Origin: Planctomycetia bacterium
GTDB taxonomy: Bacteria; Planctomycetota; Phycisphaerae; UBA1845; UTPLA1
DNA: 64,000 bases
Direction of reading: 5' to 3'
Assembly (NCBI GenBank): GCA_015200345.1
Contig: CP054187.1
Span: forward strand, 2,526,470 to 2,590,469
Positions 28,675 to 37,871 of the stretch are shown piece after piece (the first letter of the stretch is position 1; each line of letters opens with the position of its first letter). A program made the translations under genes and the position numbers. Below the pieces are notes generated by a model. That model had not been told where the DNA came from. It was given only the letters and a program-made list of their open reading frames with translations, and searched no databases.

Positions 28675-28680
28675 ATTATA
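28675..28680 (-). promoter_or_regulatory. -10 element for adenine deaminase
   Basis: Minus-strand TATAAT, complement of ATTATA at 28675-28680. The -35 region is not recognisable. Confidence 0.4.
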
Positions 28681-28719
28681 CCGCTGGCGTCGGCTCAAGG
28701 GGAGTGTGGGAAGTACCTG

Positions 28720-28747
28720 TTGATGAAACTCACGGTCCTGCTATGAT
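28720..28747 (+). promoter_or_regulatory. Promoter of the rpsP operon
   Basis: TTGATG (28720-28725), 16-base spacer, TATGAT (28742-28747), leaving a leader of about 125 bases before rpsP. Confidence 0.6.
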
Positions 28748-28878
28748 GGAGCGTTCCACTCGCAGGTTTGTAACCAGCCGAGCAGAGTCGGGCAGCGAAG
28801 GGTCCGTGCAACGATCGCGGGCCGGTGAAGACTCTGCCGAAGAGTCATTTTGTCGAGTAACGATCGAACGAGGCGGAT

Positions 28879-29142
28879 ATGGCAGTCACGATCAAGATGG
28901 TACGGATGGGTCGCCGGAATCGGGCCTTTTTCCGCGTGCGCGCGAGCGATCGCCGCGCTTCGTCAGGCGGACGATTCCTCGAAGAACTGGGTTACGTCGA
29001 TCCGATTGAGAAAGATCCGGCCAAGGCCGTGAGCCTCAAGAAGGATCGCATTGAGTACTGGTTGAGCCGCGGTGCCCAGCCGAGCGAGACGGTGCGCAAC
29101 CTGTTGAAGAAGCAGGGCATCGGCACGAGCGCGAAGGCTTAA
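28879..29142 (+). CDS. rpsP: 30S ribosomal protein S16
   Basis: Small-subunit protein needed for 30S assembly. The 87 residues match S16 closely: [20 protein letters not shown], then [20 protein letters not shown] and the helix [20 protein letters not shown]. Length is normal. ATG 28879 follows GAGGCG. It heads the operon rpsP-trmD-rplS-yraN. RimM, usually encoded between rpsP and trmD, is absent: only 49 bases separate the two. Confidence 0.97.
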   Translation: MAVTIKMVRMGRRNRAFFRVRASDRRASSGGRFLEELGYVDPIEKDPAKAVSLKKDRIEYWLSRGAQPSETVRNLLKKQGIGTSAKA

Positions 29143-29191
29143 TCGCGACGGGTGTATGTCTCGGTCCGCGGTCCGTCCCGGCGGGATCGCC

Positions 29192-29995
29192 ATGCGGATC
29201 GATGTGCTGACAATCTTCCCCGAGGCCTGCGAGCCGTTTTTCGCGGCCAGCATCCTCGGCCGGGCGCAACAGACGGGGATCGTGTCGATCCGGTGTCACA
29301 ATATCCGGGCGCACACGAAAGACCCGCATGGAAAGGTGGATGATCGGCCCTTTGGCGGCGGGCCCGGCATGGTGCTGATGTGCCAGCCGATTTTTGACAC
29401 CGTGGCGGCCGTGGAACGCGAATCACCGCTGCCTGCGACGCGCGTGCTGCTGACGCCGCAGGGCGAGCGATTCACGCAGGAGATGGCGTGGGAGTTTTCG
29501 CGGTGCGAGCGGCTGCTGCTGATCGCCGGTCGCTACGAAGGATTTGACGAGCGGATTCGCCTGGGCCTGTCGCCGCGGGAAGTCTCGATCGGCGATTATG
29601 TGCTGGCCGGTGGTGAAGCGGCGGCGATGGTGATGGTCGATGCCGTCGTGCGGTTGCTGCCCGGTGTGCTGGGCGATGAGGAATCGGTTGTCGAGGAGTC
29701 GTTCTCGCCGACCGACGCAATGAAACTCGAACCGGATTCGCCTGACGCGGCCGGATTGCTGGAATACCCCCATTACACCCGTCCGCGGGTGTACGAGGGG
29801 ATGGAAGTGCCGGAGATTCTGCTAAGCGGCGATCACGCGAAGATCAAGGCGTGGCGGCGGGAGCAGGCGATCCGGCGGACACGAGCCAAGAGGCCCGATT
29901 TGTTGTCGGGCGAGGTCCGGCGCGACGGCCAGGAGCCGACCGCAGCCGACGGAAGACCGAAAGATAAGGACAGAGAAACCGACAGCGCGACGTAA
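29192..29995 (+). CDS. trmD: tRNA (guanine-37-N1)-methyltransferase
   Basis: SPOUT-fold enzyme that methylates G37 next to the anticodon and prevents frameshifting. Hallmarks: [17 protein letters not shown] at the N-terminus, [52 protein letters not shown] (trefoil-knot SAM site) and [21 protein letters not shown] start it at ATG 29192, which aligns with the family; an ATG 12 codons earlier would only add a non-conserved leader. At 267 residues it is longer than usual because of a charged C-terminal tail of about 35 residues ([20 protein letters not shown]). Confidence 0.96.
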   Translation: MRIDVLTIFPEACEPFFAASILGRAQQTGIVSIRCHNIRAHTKDPHGKVDDRPFGGGPGMVLMCQPIFDTVAAVERESPLPATRVLLTPQGERFTQEMAWEFSRCERLLLIAGRYEGFDERIRLGLSPREVSIGDYVLAGGEAAAMVMVDAVVRLLPGVLGDEESVVEESFSPTDAMKLEPDSPDAAGLLEYPHYTRPRVYEGMEVPEILLSGDHAKIKAWRREQAIRRTRAKRPDLLSGEVRRDGQEPTAADGRPKDKDRETDSAT

Positions 29996-30027
29996 CATTT
30001 GCCGTTCGCCAAGCAGGGAGATGACCG

Positions 30028-30468
30028 ATGCGGAACCGAATCATCGAAGCCGTTGAGCAGGAACATTATCGCAAGGACGTGCCCAAGTTCGAGATCGGCG
30101 ACACGGTCAGCGTCGGCGTCCGGATCATCGAAGGGACCAAGGAGCGCATCCAGCCGTTCATCGGCACGGTGATCGCGATCCATGGCAAGGGCATGAACCA
30201 GACCTTCACGGTTCGTCGTATCGTTGCGAACGAGGGCGTCGAGCGCATCTTCCCGATGCAGTCGCCGCGCGTCGTGGGCGTCGAGGTGATTCGTCACGGC
30301 AAGGTACGTCGCGGCAAGCTCTTCTACCTGCGCGATCGCGTCGGCAAATCGCGCAAGCTGCGCGAACGCCGCATGGGCACCGAGGAAGCGGGCGAATCCG
30401 CGGAGTCTGCCCCTGCCGGCGCCGCGTCGCGCAATCGCTCGTCCGAAGCCGCCGTCGCCACGGTCTGA
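30028..30468 (+). CDS. rplS: 50S ribosomal protein L19
   Basis: Large-subunit protein at the subunit interface. The core matches L19: VPKFEIGDTVSVGVRIIEGT, IQPFIGTVIAIHGKGMNQTF, VEVIRHGKVRRGKLFYLRDR. At 146 residues it carries a C-terminal extension of about 30 residues that is Ala/Ser/Glu rich (EAGESAESAPAGAASRNRSS), beyond the usual 115-120. Ribosome site is AGGGAGATG. It lies 32 bases after trmD in the same operon. Confidence 0.96.
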   Translation: MRNRIIEAVEQEHYRKDVPKFEIGDTVSVGVRIIEGTKERIQPFIGTVIAIHGKGMNQTFTVRRIVANEGVERIFPMQSPRVVGVEVIRHGKVRRGKLFYLRDRVGKSRKLRERRMGTEEAGESAESAPAGAASRNRSSEAAVATV

Positions 30469-30486
30469 TTCATCGCAGCGTTCGCC

Positions 30487-30864
30487 ATGGCGTTCTGGAA
30501 CCGCAAGGAACTGGGCGACGCGGGGGAAACGCTGGCGTGCAAGTTCCTCAAGAAATCCGGCTATCGAATTCTCGCCCGCAACTACAGATGCCCCGCCGGT
30601 GAGATTGACATCGTCTGCTCGGCCGACGGCGTTATTGCCTTTGTCGAGGTCAAGACTCGCGTCGACGACTCCCAGGCCGCCCCCGAGAACAACATTCGCA
30701 GCGAGAAGAAGCGCCACATTGAGCGCACGGCGCGATTCTGGATCGCGCAGAACGGCCGGCCCGACACCGCTTACCGTTTTGACGCGATCAGCATCGTGAT
30801 GCCTGAAGCGGGCGATCCCATTGTTCGACACATCGTGGATGCCTTCCGCGCGTCGGGCGGATGA
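30487..30864 (+). CDS. yraN: YraN family (UPF0102) endonuclease-like protein
   Basis: 125-residue protein with a restriction-endonuclease-like fold. The pattern LGDAGETLACKFLKKSGYRI, then NYRCPAGEIDIVCSADGVIA and FVEVKTR gives the E-D-ExK residues of the PD-(D/E)xK superfamily. The family often lies in the rplS region, as here (18-base gap). Its cellular role is not settled; some members cut DNA structures in vitro. End of the operon. Confidence 0.9.
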   Translation: MAFWNRKELGDAGETLACKFLKKSGYRILARNYRCPAGEIDIVCSADGVIAFVEVKTRVDDSQAAPENNIRSEKKRHIERTARFWIAQNGRPDTAYRFDAISIVMPEAGDPIVRHIVDAFRASGG

Positions 30865-30976
30865 TTTACGCCGCGCCGATCAAGATCCGATTGCGCGAGC
30901 CATCGAAGCCATGCCCGTCACGCATCGCGTGCGGTAGAATCCCGGTGCGGACGTTTCACCCAGCGGAGCGCGCGGC

Positions 30977-31783
30977 ATGGCCGGGCTGATCGATTCTCAT
31001 TGCCATCTGACGTACGAGGGCCTGGTCGAGCGGATCGATCATGTCATTGAGTCGGCACGCACCGCGGGCGTCGACGAGTTCGTCACGATTTCGACCGATC
31101 TGCGCGATGCCGCGCGGGCGCAAGCGCTGGCCGAGCGGCGGCCGTGCATTCACGTTGTCTCGGGGATTCACCCTCACCAGGCCGCGCAAGCCGAGCAGGA
31201 CTGGGAGCCTGCGCTGGAGGCGATCGTGCGCCGGCCCGATGTGTACGCCGTCGGGGAGATGGGGCTGGATTATCATTACGATTTTTCCGACCGCGTGTCG
31301 CAAGTGCGGGTGTTCGAGGGGCAACTGGCGCTAGCCGAGCGCGTGAACAAGCCGGTGGTCGTCCATTGCCGCGAGGCGCACGACGACGTGATGGCGATGC
31401 TGGCGAACTTTCCGCGGGTGCGCTCGGTGGTGTTCCACTGCTTCACGGGGACGCTGGCGCAGGCCGAGCAGATCTGGTCACGCGGGTACTGGTTGAGCCT
31501 CACCGGCGTCGTAACGTTCAAGCGATCCGATGAACTGCGCGAGGTGGCTCGGATCATGCCGGCCGATCGGCTGATGGTTGAGACCGATTCGCCGTATCTT
31601 TCGCCCGAGCCGGTGCGCAGCGTGCGACCGAATGAGCCGGCGCACCTCGCGTACACGGCGGCGTGCATCGCGCGGGCGCGTGGAATAAGCCTTGAAGCGC
31701 TGACGCACACGTCAGCGGAGAACACGCGCCGTTTCTTCGGCTTGCCGAGTCGCGGCGCGGCCCCCTCCAGCGAGGCCTCATGA
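30977..31783 (+). CDS. TatD family metal-dependent hydrolase
   Basis: TIM-barrel metallohydrolase of 268 residues, family of 3'-5' DNA exonucleases and D-aminoacyl-tRNA hydrolases. Metal-site motifs are all present: DSHCHLTYEGL, GEMGLDYHYDFS, VVHCREAHDDVM, FHCFTG and VETDSPYLSPEPVR. The N-terminus (MAGLIDSHCH) fixes the start. A TAGAAT lies about 45 bases upstream as a possible -10. The stop overlaps the start of the following ROK kinase as ATGA, so the two are co-translated. Confidence 0.92.
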   Translation: MAGLIDSHCHLTYEGLVERIDHVIESARTAGVDEFVTISTDLRDAARAQALAERRPCIHVVSGIHPHQAAQAEQDWEPALEAIVRRPDVYAVGEMGLDYHYDFSDRVSQVRVFEGQLALAERVNKPVVVHCREAHDDVMAMLANFPRVRSVVFHCFTGTLAQAEQIWSRGYWLSLTGVVTFKRSDELREVARIMPADRLMVETDSPYLSPEPVRSVRPNEPAHLAYTAACIARARGISLEALTHTSAENTRRFFGLPSRGAAPSSEAS

Positions 31784-32745
31784 AAAGCGACAAATATATT
31801 TATATCGGCATCGACCTGGGAGGAACGGCCATCAAGGGCGGCCTGGTGCGCGCCGACGGTGCGATTGCGACCAAGCGGTCCGTTCCCACCGAGGCGGATC
31901 GCGGCGTGGACCATGTGGTGGGCCGGATGACCGATCTGGTGCGCGACTTGGCCGCGATGGCGGGCGAGGCGGGGCAACAAGTGGAGGCCGTGGGGCTGGG
32001 CGTGCCGGGGACGTTGAGCCACGCGACGGGGACGGTGCTCGCGCCGCCGAATCTGCCGGGCTGGCGGAACGTGCCGATCGTGCAACGGTTGGCCGCGGCG
32101 ACAGGCTTTCGTGTCTCGCTGGAGAACGACGCGAACGCGGCAGCCTGGGGCGAGTATGTTTGCGGCGCGGGGCGTGGCTGTCGATCGATGGTTCTGATCA
32201 CGCTGGGGACCGGCGTGGGGGGCGGCTTCGTTATCGACGGTCGTCTTTTTCGAGGCTCAAACGAAAGCGGGGCCGAGATCGGGCACATGATCGTCGTTCC
32301 GAACGGGCGCGCGTGCGCGTGCGGCCAGCGCGGCTGCCTCGAAGCGTATGCCTCGGCGAGCAGTACCACCGCCCGGGCGCTGGAACGGCTTCGCGCCGGC
32401 GAGCCGTCGCGCCTTCGAGTCCTGTTCGAGTCGGGCGCCGCGCTCACGAGCGAAAACGTGGCCGAGGCGGCGCAGCAGGGGGACCCGCTGGCCGGCGAAG
32501 TCTGGCGCGAAACCTGCGAACTGCTCGCCACGGCATGCGTCAGCCTTCAGCACATCATCGACCCCGAGCGCTTCGTGCTTGCCGGAGGCATGAGCGGCGC
32601 AGGTGAGCGACTGCTCGGTCCGGTGCGCGAAGCAGCTGCGCGGATCGCGTCACCCATGTTCGGTCAGGCTCCCGAGATTTCGCTGGCGACCCTCGGCTCG
32701 GACGCCGGGCTTGTCGGTGCGGCGTTGTCGGCCTGCGACGCATGA
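31780..32745 (+). CDS. ROK family sugar kinase (glucokinase-like)
   Basis: ATP-dependent sugar kinase of 321 residues. The phosphate-binding motif GIDLGGTAIKGGLVRADG is at the N-terminus, the catalytic Asp is in SLENDANAAAWGEY, LGTGVGGGFVIDGRL follows, and the ROK zinc site has His169 with C179, C181 and C186 in CACGQRGCLEAY. The absence of a helix-turn-helix domain makes it a kinase, not a ROK repressor. Glucose is the usual substrate of such proteins, but N-acetylmannosamine or fructose are possible. It overlaps tatD by four bases. Confidence 0.9.
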   Translation: MKSDKYIYIGIDLGGTAIKGGLVRADGAIATKRSVPTEADRGVDHVVGRMTDLVRDLAAMAGEAGQQVEAVGLGVPGTLSHATGTVLAPPNLPGWRNVPIVQRLAAATGFRVSLENDANAAAWGEYVCGAGRGCRSMVLITLGTGVGGGFVIDGRLFRGSNESGAEIGHMIVVPNGRACACGQRGCLEAYASASSTTARALERLRAGEPSRLRVLFESGAALTSENVAEAAQQGDPLAGEVWRETCELLATACVSLQHIIDPERFVLAGGMSGAGERLLGPVREAAARIASPMFGQAPEISLATLGSDAGLVGAALSACDA

Positions 32746-33081
32746 GGCATTGGGGTTTCCCTTCCGTCAAACTTGCGTTCAGTTCATCTCAACTCAAAGA
32801 AGCTCGCCTGATACGTTGAATTTTTTTTACCGTACATAACTTGTTTGTTTCCAAGCCTTTACCATGCTACGGCCATATCCCAAGCAGCTCGGCGTATTGT
32901 AAACGATCTCTTGCCTTGCTAAGATCGTTTTGAACGATTCAATTCGTTCGGGGTTGCTTGCAACAATTTCCGCGATCCGCACCGGCAAAGCCGGTCATGT
33001 TAAACAAATGACGTACTTACGCGTTAAATCGAGCGTTCGATGACACGAGTAAGTCAGTAGTGAAGAAACGGAGTAGAAAAC
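32746..33081. other. AT-richer gene-free region before the fasciclin gene
   Basis: 336 bases with clearly lower G+C than the surroundings, including a T8 run (32821-32828). It contains the inverted repeat at 32901-32930 and AT-rich stretches suited to promoters, but no convincing -35/-10 pair and no likely gene. Confidence 0.5.
32901..32930. promoter_or_regulatory. Perfect inverted repeat, terminator or operator
   Basis: AAACGATCT (32901-32909) and AGATCGTTT (32922-32930) with a 12-base gap. The right arm ends in a short T run (TTTT), so it may end the tatD-ROK transcript. The symmetric arms could equally be a repressor site for the genes on the right. Confidence 0.4.
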
Positions 33082-33957
33082 ATGACGAGATTCAAAGTGA
33101 ACGTATTGAACGTTTGTGTCTGCCTGGTCGGCTTCGCCGCGTCACAGGCTTCTGCGGCGCAGAAGAACATCGTCGAGACGGCCGTTGCTGCCGGGAGCTT
33201 CAAGACCCTGGCGACTGCCCTGAAAGCCGCGGACCTGATCGACACGTTGAGCGGCGAGGGTCCGTTCACCGTTCTCGCGCCGACGGACGCGGCCTTTGCC
33301 AAGCTGCCGGCCGGAGCGCTCGACAATCTGTTGAAGAACAAAGATCAGCTTCGCGCCGTGTTGTTTCAGCACGTCGTATCCGGCAAGGCGATGTCGAAGG
33401 ATGTCGTGAAGATGACATCGATCAAGACGCTGCTCGGTCAGACGGTGCCGGTCGATGCGAGCAAGGGCGTTCGGATCGGTGGCGCGACGGTGACCCAGCC
33501 GGACATCGCATGCAGCAACGGCGTCATTCACGTGATCGACACGGTTCTGCTGCCGAAGAACGATATCGTTGAGACGGCGCGCAACGCGGGCAGTTTCAAG
33601 ACGCTGCTGACCGCGCTGGATGCCGCCGGCCTGACGGACACGCTGCGCTCGGAAGGCCCGTTCACGGTGTTCGCGCCGACCGATGATGCGTTCGCCAAGC
33701 TGCCCAAGGGCACGCTCGATTCGCTGCTGAAGGACAAGAAGAAGCTCGCCTCGATTCTCACCTACCACGTCGTGCCCGGGCGGGTGATGGCGGCGGATGT
33801 CGTCAAGCTGAAGGAGGCGAAGACCGTTCAGGGTCAGTCGGTCAAGATCGATGCGAGCAGCGGGGTGCAGGTGGACGGCGCACGCGTGATCAAGCCCGAC
33901 GTGCGAGCCGAGAACGGCGTCATCCACGTGATCGATACGGTGATTCTGCCGAAGTAA
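33082..33957 (+). CDS. Secreted protein with two fasciclin (FAS1) domains
   Basis: 291-residue exported adhesion-type protein. A signal peptide ([20 protein letters not shown] region) precedes two FAS1 domains, about 28-155 and 160-290, each with the family's [19 protein letters not shown] / [19 protein letters not shown] block and a closing [14 protein letters not shown] / [14 protein letters not shown] block. The two halves are clearly duplicates. Fasciclin domains mediate cell-surface adhesion; bacterial single-gene forms are poorly understood. The ribosome site is GGAG. It begins a same-strand run of envelope genes. Confidence 0.93.
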   Translation: MTRFKVNVLNVCVCLVGFAASQASAAQKNIVETAVAAGSFKTLATALKAADLIDTLSGEGPFTVLAPTDAAFAKLPAGALDNLLKNKDQLRAVLFQHVVSGKAMSKDVVKMTSIKTLLGQTVPVDASKGVRIGGATVTQPDIACSNGVIHVIDTVLLPKNDIVETARNAGSFKTLLTALDAAGLTDTLRSEGPFTVFAPTDDAFAKLPKGTLDSLLKDKKKLASILTYHVVPGRVMAADVVKLKEAKTVQGQSVKIDASSGVQVDGARVIKPDVRAENGVIHVIDTVILPK

Positions 33958-34073
33958 CCGCGCCGCGCGGCGGCCTGGTGGCGAGCCGAGGCGCCGCGTC
34001 CGCGGAGGTGATTTGCGTTGTCTTCGGATGTGTTCTGTGAATCCTTAGAAAGGGATAACAAAAGGAGAAGGTC

Positions 34074-34301
34074 ATGAAAGTGTTCGATGTGATCGCGGCG
34101 GTGTTGCTGGTAGTGGGCGGCTTGAACTGGGGTCTGGTCGGCGTGGCGCAATTTGATCTGGTCGCCGCGCTGCTGGGCGCCGGCTCGGTGTTGTCCAATA
34201 TCGTTTATTCGCTGGTCGGCGCGGCGGCGCTGTATCAGGCGATTGGCCTGCGCGGGATTCAAAAGCGCTGGAACGTGGGCCGCACGCCCGCGCTGGCGTG
34301 A
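34074..34301 (+). CDS. DUF378 small membrane protein
   Basis: 75-residue inner-membrane protein. Two TM helices (VIAAVLLVVGGLNWGLVG and LSNIVYSLVGAAALYQAIGL) with the conserved LNWGLVG motif identify the DUF378 (YuzA-like) family, of unknown function. A strong ribosome site AAAGGAGAAGG precedes ATG 34074. It lies 116 bases after the fasciclin gene. Confidence 0.85.
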   Translation: MKVFDVIAAVLLVVGGLNWGLVGVAQFDLVAALLGAGSVLSNIVYSLVGAAALYQAIGLRGIQKRWNVGRTPALA

Positions 34302-34422
34302 TGAAGCCGAATGGAGTGGGGGTGGCAGGGGCAGCCGGGCCGAAACGTCCGGTGCTCCTGCCAACTCATGATGAAGTCAAGGGCCAAGGACAAGGGCACC
34401 GCAACTGCAAGAGGAGGTGAGC

Positions 34423-34977
34423 ATGGATCTGCGACTGCTTGGAGGAATGGTCAGCGTGATGCTCGGTCTGGGGAGTCTTTCGGGCTGCCAGTTGTTTACG
34501 CCAGGCCCGCCGCTGGAGACGGTGGCCAGCGTGGATATCGCCCGGTACATGGGCACGTGGTACGAAATCGCCAAGTACCCTAACGGATTCGAACAAGGCT
34601 GCTTCGGCGTGACGGCGGAATACACCTTGCGCGACGATGGAACCGTTCGCGTCGTCAACGTTTGTCGCAACGCCGACGGCACGCGCAACGAGCGCAGCAT
34701 CGAGGGCTTCGCGACCGTTGCGGATCCGGCCACCAATTCAAAACTGACGGTTTACTTTTTCTTCCCGTTCGGCGCCCCCTACTGGATCATTGACCTGGAC
34801 GAAGATTACCAGTACGCCGTCGTCGGCGACCCGAGTCGCACGTTTCTGTGGATTCTTAGTCGCACGCCCACGCTCGACGACGCCACCTATCAGGGCATCC
34901 TCGATCGGCTTCCGGCCAAGGGCTACGATCCCGCGCGACTGGAGCTGATGCCGCAGTTCCCCGCGCAATCGCCCTGA
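34423..34977 (+). CDS. Outer-membrane lipocalin lipoprotein (Blc-like)
   Basis: 184-residue lipocalin. The signal peptide ends in lipobox SLSGC (about residue 23), so it is lipid-anchored. The lipocalin signature is visible: VDIARYMGTWYEIAKYPN (GxW motif), then EQGCFGVTAEYTLRDDG, and the third motif region near YQYAVVGDPSRTFLWILSRT. Bacterial lipocalins of this type bind fatty acids or lysophospholipids and are linked to membrane stress. ATG 34423 follows GAGGAGG with a good gap; a GTG two codons earlier is less likely. It leads into the SDR gene 41 bases later. Confidence 0.9.
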   Translation: MDLRLLGGMVSVMLGLGSLSGCQLFTPGPPLETVASVDIARYMGTWYEIAKYPNGFEQGCFGVTAEYTLRDDGTVRVVNVCRNADGTRNERSIEGFATVADPATNSKLTVYFFFPFGAPYWIIDLDEDYQYAVVGDPSRTFLWILSRTPTLDDATYQGILDRLPAKGYDPARLELMPQFPAQSP

Positions 34978-35018
34978 TCGGCACGCGATGTCGATCGCCG
35001 CTCGCAAGCGAGGAAGCC

Positions 35019-36560
35019 ATGACGATCGTCGAGAACAACAATGCATCCCATGCCCCCGTGATCCTTGTGACCGGTGCGACCGGTTACATCGGGGGGCGAC
35101 TCGTCCCGCGCCTGCTGGAGGCGGGGTATCGCGTTCGATGTCTCGTGCGCGATGCGCGGAAACTTGCTTCGCGCACGTGGTCCGGCGATCCGAGGGTGGA
35201 CGTCATCGAGTGCGACGCGGGGTCCGTCGAAGAAGTCGCCCGTGCGATGCGCGGCTGCGAGGCTGCGTATTACCTCATCCACTCCATGTTGGCTGCGGGG
35301 CCGGCCTATCGGCGGGTTGATCGGGAGCTGGCGGAGTCGTTCGCCCGCGCGGCGCGCGATGCCGGACTTGCTCGAATCATTTATCTCGGCGGGCTGGGTG
35401 AAACGGGGGAGGGGCTTAGCGAGCATTTGTCATCGCGGCGCGAAGTGGAAATGGCCCTCGCTTCGACCGGCGTGCCGGTGACCGTGATGCGCGCGGCCAT
35501 GATCATCGGATCCGGCTCCGCCTCGTTTGAGATTTTGCGCTACCTCGTGGAGCGGCTTCCGGTGATGGTGACGCCGCGCTGGGTGAACACGCGTTGTCAG
35601 CCCATCGCCGTGCGGGATGTTCTGCATTATCTGGTGGCTTGTTTGAAAGCGCCGGCGACGGTCGGTCGAACCCTCGACATCGGCGGCCCGGACATCCTGA
35701 CCTATCGGGCGTTGATGGACATCATGAGCGACGCGCTCGGACTTCGCCGCCGCAAGGTCATACCGGTTCCCGTCCTGACGCCGCGATTAAGCTCGCTTTG
35801 GATTCATCTGGTCACACCGATCAGCCATCGGATCGCGCGGCCGCTGGCCGAAGGGCTTCGCAATCGGGTTGTTTGCCGCAACCACGATGTTCTGGGTCTT
35901 CTGCCCCACGATTGCATGGGTGTCGGTGATGCCATAAATGCGGCACTCGGCAAGCGAAGCCGGGCCGAGATCGAGTCGGCGTGGAGCGACGCCGGACCGA
36001 TTCCCGGGGACGCCGACTGGGCGGGCGGGAAGGTGTTCATCGATCAGCGTTGTGTAGAAATCGCGGCAACCCCGGACACGGTGTTCGATGTCGTGTGTCG
36101 ATTGGGCGGTGACCACGGTTACTTCGCGGCGGACTGGCTGTGGCGCCTTCGCGGGTTCATGGATCGCCTGATCGGCGGCCCGGGCCTGCGCCGCGGTCGA
36201 CGACACCCGGCGCGGCTGACGTTCGGCGAGGCCGTGGATTTCTGGCGCGTGACAAAGATCGAAACGGGTCATCTCCTCGAGTTGCGAGCGGAAATGCGCC
36301 TGCCAGGGGTCGCGACGCTCACGTTTGAAGTGATCCCGCGGGGAGAAGGCGGAAGCGAGCTGATTCAGACCGCTCGATTCAAACCGCGCGGTCTGGCGGG
36401 AATCGCTTACTGGTACGCGGTGGCGCCGTTGCATGGGATCGTCTTTCAGGGCATGTTGAACGGGATCAAAGCAGCAGCCACCCGGGCTTCATCGCTGCAC
36501 ACGGTGCTGATGGACGAGAGGACGGATTCACGCCATCGGCCGCTTGCGGCGGTGGGCTGA
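35019..36560 (+). CDS. NAD(P)-binding SDR (NmrA/epimerase-like) fused to DUF2867
   Basis: 513-residue fusion. Residues 13-330 form an atypical short-chain dehydrogenase: the nucleotide-binding turn TGATGYIGGRL is at 18-28 and AYYLIHSMLAAG replaces the usual active-site strand region. Residues about 335-490 are DUF2867-like, a START/SRPBCC-related fold (GKVFIDQRCVEIAATPDTVF, LTFGEAVDFWRV). The fusion is a known arrangement of unknown substrate, often beside photolyase, lipocalin or SRPBCC genes in other bacteria (from memory). Start ATG 35019 has GAGGAAGCC upstream. Confidence 0.85.
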   Translation: MTIVENNNASHAPVILVTGATGYIGGRLVPRLLEAGYRVRCLVRDARKLASRTWSGDPRVDVIECDAGSVEEVARAMRGCEAAYYLIHSMLAAGPAYRRVDRELAESFARAARDAGLARIIYLGGLGETGEGLSEHLSSRREVEMALASTGVPVTVMRAAMIIGSGSASFEILRYLVERLPVMVTPRWVNTRCQPIAVRDVLHYLVACLKAPATVGRTLDIGGPDILTYRALMDIMSDALGLRRRKVIPVPVLTPRLSSLWIHLVTPISHRIARPLAEGLRNRVVCRNHDVLGLLPHDCMGVGDAINAALGKRSRAEIESAWSDAGPIPGDADWAGGKVFIDQRCVEIAATPDTVFDVVCRLGGDHGYFAADWLWRLRGFMDRLIGGPGLRRGRRHPARLTFGEAVDFWRVTKIETGHLLELRAEMRLPGVATLTFEVIPRGEGGSELIQTARFKPRGLAGIAYWYAVAPLHGIVFQGMLNGIKAAATRASSLHTVLMDERTDSRHRPLAAVG

Positions 36561-36579
36561 ATCCGTTGGAGAAATACAA

Positions 36580-37845
36580 ATGTATGATTACAGATCGAGT
36601 TCTCCGCTGCGCGCGCGGCTCCTCGCGTCGCTCCTGATGACGGTTGGGTCAGGCGGGGGCCTGGCGGTCCGCGCTGAAGAGCGCGGCTGCTGGCCGCAGT
36701 GGCGCGGTCCGAATCGCGATGCCACGCTCGCCGGCGCATCGACGTGGCCGGATGATCTGAAGGGTTTGTCGCTTCAATGGCGTGAGTCGCTGGGTCCCGG
36801 CTATGGCGGTCCGATTGTCTGGGGGGATCAGGTGTTCACGGTGGAGACCCGCGCCGAGAAGGACGAAGTTGTGCGCGCGTTGGACCGGTCGAGCGGTCAA
36901 GAGCGCTGGCGCGCGTCGTGGGCGGGGGCGATGCGTGTACCGTTTTTCGCACGGCGCAACGGAGACTGGATCCGCGCGACGCCGGCATGCGACGGCGAAT
37001 CGCTTTACGTCGCCGGAATGCGCGACGTTCTCGTGTGCCTGAACACGCAGGATGGCGCGGAGCGGTGGCGCGTCGATTTCCCGGCGAAACTGGGCACGCC
37101 GCTCCCTTCGTTCGGATTCGTGTCTTCACCGCTGATCGTCGGGGATCATCTTTACGTTCAGGCCGGCGGCGCCCTCGTCAAGCTCAATAAAAAGTCGGGG
37201 GAGATCGTCTGGCGGACTCTGGAAGACGGCGGAGGAATGAGCAGCGCGTTTTCATCCCCGGTCGTGGCCACGATTCAAGGTCGGCGGCAGCTTGTCGTCC
37301 AGACAAGGGAAATGCTGGCCGGCATCGATCCGGACAACGGCGCCGTGTTGTGGAAGCAGAAGGTTCCCTCGTATCGCGGCATGAACATCCTGACGCCGAC
37401 GGTCGTCGGCGACGGGCTGTTTACCAGTACGTACAAAAACAAGACGTTTTTCTACTCCGTGCGCCGCGCGGAGGCCGGTTTCGAGGTGGCGCAGTCGTGG
37501 ACATTGCCCGGTCAGGGTTACATGTCTTCGCCCGTTGTCATCGATGGGCACGCCTACTTGCACCTGGGGAACGGCCGGTTGAGCTGCATCGATCTGAAAA
37601 CCGGCGAGCAGACGTGGCGTTCGCGCCCGTTCGGGCAATACTGGAGCATGGTCGCGCGGGGGGATCGTATCCTTGCGTTGGATGAACGCGGTGAGCTGCT
37701 GTTGATCGCGGCCGATCCGCGGCAGTTTCGGCTCCTGGATCGGCACGAAGTGAGCGAAAGCGAAGCGTGGGCGCATCTGGCGGTGTGTGACAATCAAGTC
37801 TTTGTGCGGGATCTGAACGGGATTTCTGTCTACATGTGGAAGTGA
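36580..37845 (+). CDS. Exported PQQ-like beta-propeller protein
   Basis: 421-residue secreted protein. The signal region is LRARLLASLLMTVGSGGGLA. The mature part starts at WPQWRGPNRDATL, the opening typical of planctomycete PQQ-propeller proteins, and continues with repeated blades of the type ALDRSSGQERWRASW, CLNTQDGAERWRVDF, KLNKKSGEIVWRTL and CIDLKTGEQTWRS. No PQQ-binding dehydrogenase residues are obvious, so it is more likely a scaffold than an enzyme. I start it at ATG 36580 (GGAG nine bases upstream); the open frame from 36544 overlaps the SDR gene. The stop lies just before the SRPBCC gene. Confidence 0.85.
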   Translation: MYDYRSSSPLRARLLASLLMTVGSGGGLAVRAEERGCWPQWRGPNRDATLAGASTWPDDLKGLSLQWRESLGPGYGGPIVWGDQVFTVETRAEKDEVVRALDRSSGQERWRASWAGAMRVPFFARRNGDWIRATPACDGESLYVAGMRDVLVCLNTQDGAERWRVDFPAKLGTPLPSFGFVSSPLIVGDHLYVQAGGALVKLNKKSGEIVWRTLEDGGGMSSAFSSPVVATIQGRRQLVVQTREMLAGIDPDNGAVLWKQKVPSYRGMNILTPTVVGDGLFTSTYKNKTFFYSVRRAEAGFEVAQSWTLPGQGYMSSPVVIDGHAYLHLGNGRLSCIDLKTGEQTWRSRPFGQYWSMVARGDRILALDERGELLLIAADPRQFRLLDRHEVSESEAWAHLAVCDNQVFVRDLNGISVYMWK

Positions 37846-37871
37846 TGCTCCACAGGGCAAGGACGGGTCGC

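Noticed and set aside
28636..28720. Possible purine riboswitch before adenine deaminase
   Set aside because: The leader from the -10 to the start codon is only about 32-39 bases, too short for an aptamer, and the conserved core is not visible.
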